Below, piece after piece: positions 56,563 through 64,000 of a DNA stretch of 64,000 nt. This stretch comes from Shinisaurus crocodilurus (Eukaryota; Chordata; Lepidosauria; Squamata; Shinisauridae). The notes under the pieces were generated by a model. The model ran no database searches. It was not told the DNA's origin and worked only from the letters and a program-made list of their open reading frames with translations. Made by a program: the position numbers and the translations under genes. The stretch's first letter is position 1; each line of letters starts with the position of its first letter. The DNA is taken from positions 119,851,379-119,915,378 of the forward strand of contig CM037876.1 of the NCBI GenBank assembly GCA_021292165.1. The letters are read 5' to 3'.

Positions 56563-59512
56563 TCATAGAATCATAGAATCATAGAAAAGTAGAGTTGGAA
56601 GGGGCCTACAAGGCCATCGAGTCCAACCCCCTGCTCAATGCAGGAATCCAGGTCAAAGCATCTCTGACAGATGTCTGTCCAGCCGCACCTTGAATGCCTC
56701 CAGACTGGGAGAGCCCACCACCTCCCTAGGTAGTTGATTCCATTGTCTTATTGCTCTGACAGTCAGGAAATTTTTCCTGATGTTTAGGTGGAATCTAGGT
56801 TCCTGTAACTTGAGCCCATTATTCCGTGTCCTGCAAACTGGGGTGAAGGAGAAGAGATCTTTGCCCTCCTCTGTGTGACATCCCTTCAAATACTGGAAGA
56901 GTGCGATCATATCTCCCCTCAGTCTCCTCTTCTGAAGGCTAAACATGCCCAGTTCTTTCAGTCTCTCCTCATAGGGCCTTGTTTCCAGTCCCTTTATCAT
57001 CCTTGTTGCCCTCCTCTGAACCCTCTCCAGTTTGTCTATGTCCTTCTTAAAGTGAGGTGCCCAGAACTGGACGCAGTACTCAAGATGAGGCCTAACCAGT
57101 GCCGAGTAAAGGGGAATTATCACTTCCCGCGATTTGGAAGCTATACTTCTATTAATACAGCCCAAAATTGCATTTGCCTTCTTTGCAGCCACGTCGCATT
57201 GCTGGCTCATATTCAGTTTGTGATCTACCACAATTCCAAGATCCTTCTCACTTGTAGTATTGTTGAGCCAAGTGTCCCCCATTCTGTAACTCTGCATTTG
57301 GTTTCCTCTCCCTAGGTGCAGCACTTGGCATTTATCCCTGTTAAATTTCATTCTGTTGTTTTCGGCCCAGCGCTCCAGCCTATCGAGGTCACTTTGAATT
57401 TTGTTTCTGTCTTCCAGAGTATTAGCTGTTCCACCCAACTTTGTGTCATCTGCAAATTTGATAAGCATTCCCTGTACCTCCTCATCCAAGTCATTAATAA
57501 AAATGTTGAAGAGCACCGGGCCCAGGACCGAGCCCTGTGGTACCCCGCTCGTTACCTCTCCCCAGTTCGAGAAGGAACCATTGATAAGCACTCTTTGAGT
57601 CCGATTCTTTAGCCAATTGTGGATCCACCTGATAGTTGTTCCATCTAGCCCACTCTTAGCTAGCTTACTAATCATGATATCATGAGGCACTTTGTCGAAA
57701 GCTTTGCTGAAGTCCAGGTATATAATGTCCACAGCATTCCCACAGTCCACAAGGGAGGTTACCCGATCAAAAAATGAGATCAGATTAGTCTGACAGGATT
57801 TGTTCTTGACAAATCCATGCTGGCTTCTAGTAATCACTGCATTGTTTTCAAGGTGCTTGCAGACTGACTTCTTTATAATCTGCTCAAAAATCTTCCCGGG
57901 GATTGATGTCAGACTGACTGGCCTATAGTTCCCAGGTTCCTCCTTCTTGCCCTTTTTGAAGATGGGAACAACATTTGCCCTCCTCCAGTCGTCTGGCACT
58001 TCACCTGTCCTCCATGATTTCTCAAAGATGATAGACAGTGGTTCTGAGAGTTCTTCTGCCAGTTCCTTTATTACTCTAGGATGCAGCTCATCAGGCCCTG
58101 GAGATTTAAACTCGTTCAGAGTAATCAGGTGCTCCTTGACCATTTGCCTATCAATCTCAAGCTGCAATTCTGCCCCTTCAGTCTGTACTTCAGGTTTGCC
58201 AGGGGGGTCATAGACCCTCTTTTGGGAGAAGACCGAGCCGAAGTAGGAATTGAACACTTCTGCCTTTTCTTTGTCTTCTGTTATCAATTTGCCATCCTCA
58301 TTGCGTAGTTGAACCACCAGTTCTTTCTTCTGTCTTTTACTGTGCATGTATCTGAAGAAAGCTTTTTTGTTGCTTTTAGCATTCCTCGCTAACCTTAGCT
58401 CATTCTCAGCTTTAGCCTTCCTGACACTATTCCTGCAGTTCTGTGCTACCTGCCTGTACTCTTCCCCTGTAGCCTGTCCTTCCTTCCACTTCCTATACGT
58501 GTCCTTTTTGTTTTCAGGTCATCTTTGAGTTTATTGTGAAGCCACATTGGCTTCTTCTGTTGCCCTCTGCCTTTTTTCCTTTTGGGAATTGTTTGCAATT
58601 GTGCCTTTAAAATTTCCTTTTTTAAAAACTCCCACCCCTCCTGGGCTCCCTTCCTCGTGAGAGTCACTTGCCATGGGATCTTACTAATCATTGTTCTGAG
58701 TTTGTTAAAATTGGCTTTCCTAAAATCCAGGGTACGTGTTTGGCTACACTCAGCTTTTGCTTCTGTTAGAATCAAGAACTCGAGTATAACATGGTCACTT
58801 TCCCCCAGAGTTCCCGAAACTGCCACTTTATCCACTAACTCGTCTCTGTTGGTTAGAATCAGGTCAAGGATAGCCGATCCTCTAGTTCCTTCCTCCACTT
58901 TCTGTAGGAGGAAGTTATCAGCAGCACAGCTCAGGAATTTCTTGGAGGGGCCATGTTTGGCTGAATAAGTCTCCCAACAGATATCAGGGAAATTGAAGTC
59001 TCCCATTACTACCACATCGTGCCTCCTTGAAACACTGGCAATTTGCTTTTCAAAAGTTCCATCCTCGTCTTCTCCTTGATTGGGTGGTCGGTAGTAGACT
59101 CCAACCGCCATGTTCGCTTTATTCTTTGCCCCCTTTATTTTAACCCAGATGCTCTCAATGGGGCTGCCAAGCTCCTCTTCCTGTATCTCTGTGCAGAGAT
59201 ACGTATTTTTAACATACAGTGCAACTCCACCTCCCTTTCTGTTGCTTCTGTTCCTTTTGAACAAGTTATACCCTTCAATTGCTGTATTCCAGTCATGGGA
59301 GTCATCCCACCAGGTTTCAGTTATCCCTATCAAGTCGTACTTGCCCTCATTTATCAAGAGTTCAAGTTCGTCTTGTTTATTGCCCATACTCTGGGCATTA
59401 GTATAGAGACATTGAAGACTATGTGCTTTATAGTCCGACTTTCCCCCTACATTTTGTGGTAGACTATCAAAGTCTAAAAGGTTGACTTTCAAATGAACAA
59501 ATCCTGGGCCTT
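56563..59512 (-). pseudogene. CR1 LINE with nearly intact ORF2 (one frameshift)
   Basis: On the - strand, 59511-58446 encodes the endonuclease ([54 protein letters not shown]) and 58347-56653 the reverse transcriptase ([52 protein letters not shown], catalytic [10 protein letters not shown]) and the C-terminal [20 protein letters not shown]. The two frames are separated by a single 1-base frameshift in an A-run near 58507. No other stop interrupts about 950 codons. The 3' UTR and (ATTCTATG)n tail are at 56563-56650. The ORF1 and 5' UTR are missing, so it is truncated at the 5' end and cannot move by itself. Confidence 0.97.
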
Positions 59513-60530
59513 ATCTTAAGAATCTAAAGTTTAGATACACAAAACATGGCATTACTTTTGCTAAAAGATTCTAATCAAATGCTGCAGCCTTGAAGGAACT
59601 CGATTGGTTGATAGGATGGCCAGTTATGCATTGCCCAAAAAGAGGAGCTGCATCACCCAAAAAGACAACACTACCTTGCATAAAATTTGTATATGCTAAT
59701 TTATATGTGTAGGTGCATATTTAGAAATAATTACTATAATTTAAATAGAAAGGCAATATAACTCACCCCAGTGGGGAAGACTGTGGCCAGGTGACCTGTG
59801 CGTATCTGCTCAGTCTGCTGTCCAGGTGCTCCCTGTGGCTGGGCAACTTCGAGGGCCCTGCAGCTTTCCTGTCTTATGGTTCTTCTCTTAAAACGAGTTG
59901 GACTGGAGGGTCCTTCAAGCAGAGCATGCCTTAAAATAGAGGACTGTCCTCTGAAAAGTAAGACACATGGCCACACTATTGTTGAAGGTGGTGATGCCTG
60001 TTACTAAGACGGCACAAACTTCCATGAAGGGCATTGGAGGGGGAGGGGCAGCTCTTGCAGTGAGCACAGTCTCTCCTCGCAAAACTTCTTCTATGATAGA
60101 ACATCTTTTATTAGACATTTTGGCATCCCCTTCAGCCAAGGAGTGGTGCCTGCCCACTCCTAGTACAGGCGCACACAGTGAGAGTCAGCACAGCCTGCTC
60201 TCCAGAACGCTGCTACTGATACATTTTAGGTCGAGGCTCGGCCAGACTTGCGCACCGCGTTCATGGAGCACCCTGACCTTGCAGCTCCTGGCTGAGAGAG
60301 CAGCCTCTGTTGCAGCAACCCCAGTGCTTACTGAACAGTGAACTACTGCCTGCACGCAAGGCCAGGCAATCGGCAGCATCACCGACTTTTAATGGTGGTT
60401 GATGACTTCTCTTCCTCAGTGTGATATAATGTTTAGTTTATAAAGAGAAAAGAAGACAGGGACATTTACTATCTCTGTTTTCTTCCTAGAAATAATCATA
60501 CCTAACATTTATATAAACACTTTAACATAG
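59513..60530. other. Downstream flank without identified features
   Basis: No gene or repeat was recognised. A frame at 59967-60341 has no known likeness. Confidence 0.4.
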
Positions 60531-60593
60531 TGTTCTCCAACCTTGGGTCCCCAGATGTTTTTGGCCTACAACTCCCAGCATGCCCCAGCCAGC
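60531..60593 (+). mobile_element. Half copy of hairpin hAT MITE (family H1)
   Basis: TAGTGTTCTCCAACCTTGGG through CAGCATGCCCCAGCCAGCT equals the left arm of 51954-52088 except for the first base. It ends at the palindrome centre. Confidence 0.88.
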
Positions 60594-60597
60594 TAAG

Positions 60598-60735
60598 TGT
60601 CAAAGCCCTTCATATACATCTTCTAATCCTTACAGCAGCCATGCAAGGTAGATCTGTATTATTATTTTCATATTGCAGGTAGGAGACTGATGCTGAGACA
60701 CCCTAGTGTGTCTATGGCAGAGATGAGATTTTTAC
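60598..60735 (-). mobile_element. MIR-like core-SINE remnant
   Basis: CCCTTCATATACATCTTCTA, TCCTTACAGCAGCCATGCAA and TATTATTATTTTCATATTGC have the order of a reversed MIR/core-SINE as found across amniotes. It is heavily diverged. Confidence 0.55.
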
Positions 60736-61146
60736 AGCCACGTCTCCTAGTTACTATGCTCGGTTCTTACCAGAAGTACTTTCCTCTTGTGGAGTAAAAT
60801 CTTCTATTCCCTTTAAATCTGATAGAAGGGAGTTCTTTGCGTTTCAAGATTTCATTTCTTCTACACGGATGTTCACTGGTGACTAATGCCCATGAATGAG
60901 TGCTTCTGTTTCAAACATACCGTAGATGTTCTTGGATTGCCCTTATGTGGCCACAAGATGGCAGTGCAGATCAAGCTTGTATGTTTCTATAGAAAAAGGC
61001 ATCCCTTTGAAGCTGAAATTGTGTGTAGGTGATGCAAATCAGAACAGCTGGACCTGCTGCAACCTTCTGCGGTTGTGAACGAGGGTAAAATAAATTCTTT
61101 GCAAATGCAAATGGGCTCATTGAGAAAAGGTGGGATGTGAATGTTT

Positions 61147-61147
<1 letters not shown>

Positions 61148-61191
<44 letters not shown>
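61148..61191. repeat. (GATA)n microsatellite
   Basis: About eleven GATA units lie in a row. Confidence 0.97.
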
Positions 61192-61675
61192 CAGGCCCAT
61201 AAGAGCAGCCCTAGTTTTGTTTTTCCTTGGATCTGCCTTCCCTCTCTCCCTCCCTTCTCTCCTCTCTCCCCTCTCCCTGGAAGAGTTACCAGGTGACCCA
61301 CTTCACTGTTTTGACTTGGGGAGACTTGAACCTCTTTCCAACTTAGGAATTCTATTCAAATGTTAATTTATTTTCTATAAATACTTTTATAATATATTTA
61401 TTGAAAATAATATAGATAAAGATACTCTGGAGGAAATAGCTACATTATAACCTTACATCATGATGCACTAATTTGTTACAGTAGAATTTTAAATCTAAGA
61501 TTTAGTTCCAGCTGAATTTAGTCCAAGTGCTTTTGATTAACTAGTGTGTTTCATTATGCAGTTAATTTCCTGCATGTGAGCACATGTAGCTCCCATATAC
61601 GGAGTCAGGTCCTTGGCCCATCTAGCCCAATCTTGTATGCTGTGGCTGGTGGTGGCTCTATAGCGAGGAGGACAC
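61192..61675. other. Downstream flank, weak repeat traces
   Basis: A TCCC-rich stretch lies at 61240-61280. CCATATACGGAGTCAGGTCC and CCATCTAGCCCAATCTTGTA at 61595-61635 belong to a common reptilian repeat I cannot name. Confidence 0.4.
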
Positions 61676-61808
61676 AGAGCTTGTGGCTCTCCAGAAGTTC
61701 AACAATCCCAACTCCTATCAGCCCCAGCCAGCATGGGTGATGGTCAGGAATGGTGAGTTGTAGTCCAACAACCTCTGAAGGGCCACAGGCTTCCCACCCC
61801 TGCTCTAT
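61676..61808. mobile_element. Hairpin hAT-type MITE, worn
   Basis: GCTTGTGGCTCTCCAGAAGT and the reversed right end CAGGGGTGGGAAGCCTGTGG pair roughly, with CAGCATGGGTGATGGTCAG at the centre. It resembles family H2 at 44910. Confidence 0.65.
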
Positions 61809-62145
61809 AGTGTGTTGAGCACAGGCAGGGGTCGTTCCCAGCAGTGCTAGCTAAGATCCTTTTGCCTGGAGTTGTGGGAGATTGAACCCAGGACCTTCTG
61901 AATGCAAGGCTCTAGTAGAGACATTGGAGGCCAAGAAGTCCCAAACCTCAACTTACATATTATAATAGGACTCCCAGGTGACGACCTTTGAGAAAATGGC
62001 TTCTGAATCAGCATCTCGCAAGTGGAATGGGCTCCTTCCATCTGTGGGAGGCTTCCAATCCAGAAGACAAATTCTACTGGCAGAATGGAGGTGGTGGTGT
62101 TTCCCCCTTCTCCACGCAGTCCCCTATGCCTCCCAAATCTGCTCC
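61809..62145. other. Downstream flank, unnamed repeat trace
   Basis: GGGAGATTGAACCCAGGACC and TTCTGAATGCAAGGCTCTAG at about 61880-61915 resemble a common SINE-like repeat. No gene is visible. Confidence 0.4.
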
Positions 62146-62148
62146 ATG

Positions 62149-62229
62149 GGGTTGTATCCAATGTTAGTCTGTCAGTCCAATTCATTTCAGTGGGTCTACT
62201 CTAAATAGGACTAACATTGGATACAGCCC
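62149..62229. mobile_element. Small hairpin MITE
   Basis: GGGTTGTATCCAATGTTAGT and GACTAACATTGGATACAGCC form about 20-bp terminal inverted repeats around 40 central bases. I could not fix a TSD. Confidence 0.8.
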
Positions 62230-62430
62230 AGAGTGTTGGGGGACCCTCAAACTGTAGGGGAGGTGATGCTGGGGGCTGCAGAGGGAAGGGGAATTGGCAA
62301 ATATTGCCTCCCCCCTCCCCTTTCTGCTGGTGGAAATGCTCTGAGCAGAGCTCTCTTGGAGAATGCTCTTGCAGCAGTAAAGAGGCTGGATCCGGCCCAT
62401 TGTTCTGAGGTTGTCAAAATTGACATTTTG

Positions 62431-62528
62431 GCTGTAATCCTACACTTGCTTACCAGGGAGCAATAAATAAATTTCCAGTGAAATAAATAGAGCTTACCTC
62501 TGAGCAGATGTGTATAGGATTACACTGT
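62431..62528. mobile_element. Small MITE-like repeat
   Basis: GCTGTAATCCTACACTTGCT and the right side GTGTATAGGATTACACTG pair at their ends (TGTAATCCTA and TAGGATTACA). Same general type as 54577-54690. Confidence 0.65.
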
Positions 62529-62740
62529 TAGCTTAAACAGAACAGAGGAACCCAGAATGTAGCCCAAGAATCCCACATCTTGCATTATAACAGAAACATC
62601 AGAAAAACTCCAGTAGGTCATTCACATTTCTTTCCCTGATGCTTGCCTGATGTGAACTAACCCTATGAAACTTGATAATGTTTTAGCTCCACTTCTTACA
62701 AAGATGTCAAGCCTGTGTCTGGTCCATACAACTTCAGACT

Positions 62741-63526
62741 GCAAGCAGCAGGGATGTTGAAGAGTCCTTGGTTTCGAGTTACAAGTTGAGTCACGAGTCT
62801 TTGGACCTGAGTCTCGAGTCCAAGTCCGAGTCCTTGGTCCAAAATGGTGACTCATGAGTCACTTCCAAAGCTGACTCCACGAGTCCCTATTAAAATCAAT
62901 GGGGGGTTTTCCCAACAAAATAAGGCTATTTCAGATGTGTGGCTTAAATAAATTCTAGGCACAAGTGTGCCTTTTTATTTCAAAACTGTGCAACTGATTT
63001 TGGCAGGAACAGACCAGGCAGACAAACCCAAAATAACCAGGCAGGCAGAGGAGGCAGGGAACCCCAAAGCAGGCAGGCAGAGGCCTTTGTCTTGGACAAT
63101 TCAAACTGTGGAACTGGTTAAGAACAGACCAGGCAGGCAGAGGAGGCAGGGAACCCCAAAACAGGCAGGCAGAGGCCTTTGTCTTGGACAATTCAAACTG
63201 TGGAACTGGTTAAGAAGAGACCAGGCAGGCAGAGGAGGCTGGGAACCCCAAAGAGGCAGGCAGAGGCAGCCAAACCCAAAATGTCTGAAAGGTTGCATTT
63301 TAGGAAAATGATTTTAAAAAATAAACTTGCTGTACTTCCTAAAACCTATCCATGTTGCATTTGAGGAACACGATTTTGGAACACGAGTCCTTGGTCTCGA
63401 GTCCCGAGTCGAGTCTCGAGTCCCATGAAAAATATTGGGACTCGAGTCTGACTCGAGTCACAGGGGGGACCCAGTCCGACTCACGAGTCGAGTCCTGGAG
63501 CCCGAGTCCCCATCCCTGGCAAGCAG
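62741..63526. mobile_element. hAT element (770 bp) with GAGTC-rich ends and internal tandem repeats
   Basis: Element 62749-63518 begins CAGGGATG and ends CATCCCTG; the TSD GCAAGCAG is exact at 62741-62748 and 63519-63526. Both subterminal regions are dense in GAGTC/GACTC words (for example CTCGAGTCCAAGTCCGAGTC at 62812-62831), a typical place for transposase binding. The centre holds about 2.7 copies of a 92-bp unit. No transposase is encoded. Confidence 0.93.
63051..63270. repeat. 92-bp tandem repeat inside the hAT element
   Basis: GAGGCAGGGAACCCCAAA-type starts lie at 63051, 63143 and 63235, a period of 92. Each unit holds GGCCTTTGTCTTGGACAATT and AACTGTGGAACTGGTTAAGA. Confidence 0.93.
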
Positions 63527-64000
63527 AGGCTGACATGACTGATGGCTCCTACACACACACACACACACACACACACCAATTAAAACACCAATCAAGCAAT
63601 CCCTACAAATAGAAGAACTGAAGTCAGGGAGATGGCTGGACTAGTACTGTACTCTTTGACTTCTAGTTTTCTGTGTGAGGGGTTTTTTGAGGAGCGGATA
63701 TGGGGGAGCCTCTGTCTCCTATCTGAAGTGGTATAGCCCAGGCACACAGGTCTACCACCTAAGTGAAAACACTACTTCCCTCTGGATATTTATCAAATCT
63801 ATTGGAAAATCTTTCTGTGTGGTTTGCATCTTTGCAGCTGCAGTTAAATCAACATGTGGCAGTTGTGGCTGTAGTTAGTATTCAGCAGTGCTTCTCAAAA
63901 GTCTGAAATTACACAGCCTTTCTAACTTTCTAGACCTCAAAGCTGTGTCCCTCCTCTCTCTCTCTCTCTGATTTATATATTGCCCTTCAATATATCATTA
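63527..64000. other. Right edge, no gene seen
   Basis: A (CA)n run lies at 63552-63577 and a (TC)n run at 63953-63970. Nothing else is recognised. Confidence 0.5.

Noticed and set aside
59967..60341. A 124-codon + strand frame as a gene downstream of MREG
   Set aside because: No recognised domain, no plausible splice context, and the next gene expected from mammals (FN1) looks nothing like it.

Overview
This is vertebrate nuclear DNA, almost certainly from a squamate reptile (lizard). The evidence is exons split by long introns with GT-AG sites, two tRNA-derived SINEs of the Sauria type, young CR1 retrotransposons with an (ATTCTATG)n tail, many L2-clade LINE fragments, L1 3' ends with clean target-site duplications (TSDs), and many hAT and Tc1/mariner miniature elements. 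I cannot name the species.

The only host gene I can assemble is melanoregulin (MREG) on the + strand. Its five coding exons lie at 11327-11442, 24446-24605, 47081-47171, 50732-50895 and 52617-52745. They join in frame with matching splice phases to give 219 codons, against about 214 in mammals as I remember the protein. The gene spans about 41 kb, starts in a CpG island and has a 3' UTR of about 1.6 kb ending at tandem AATAAA signals near 54380. A second CpG-rich promoter-like block lies at the left edge (about 1-650), but no exon could be tied to it.

Layout. 1-650: CpG island. 650-10900: upstream flank made largely of repeats: Sauria SINE, 5S-rRNA-derived SINE, L2 fragments, an RTE-X-like LINE with a C-terminal zinc finger, a 104-bp minisatellite, an L2 split by a CpG-rich hAT element, and a CR1 end. 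10900-11800: MREG promoter and exon 1. Intron 1 (13.0 kb): a long L2 remnant, an L1 insertion with a 21-bp TSD, mariner-type miniatures and a solo LTR. Intron 2 (22.5 kb): microsatellites, an R4-like LINE remnant, an L1 end, an L2 split by a 1-kb palindromic mariner-type element, a CR1 copy split by a hAT miniature, and a second solo LTR. Intron 3 (3.6 kb): an inverted (twin-primed) L1 starting 28 bp after exon 3. Intron 4 (1.7 kb): a hairpin hAT miniature and a mariner miniature. 54400-64000: downstream flank with an L2 end, a nearly intact CR1 ORF2, and a 770-bp hAT element with GAGTC-rich ends and internal 92-bp repeats.

Nothing here looks like an operon or a multi-gene system. The strongest unusual items are: (i) a SINE family whose head is 5S rRNA and whose tail is the CR1 3' end, with both parts visible in the window; (ii) several DNA-transposon derivatives carrying CpG-island-like interiors, one built as a large inverted repeat; (iii) exact TSD-supported L1, LTR and hAT insertions, including one beside a splice donor; (iv) a MITE terminus carrying an MITF-type E-box about 0.8 kb upstream of the pigment gene MREG.
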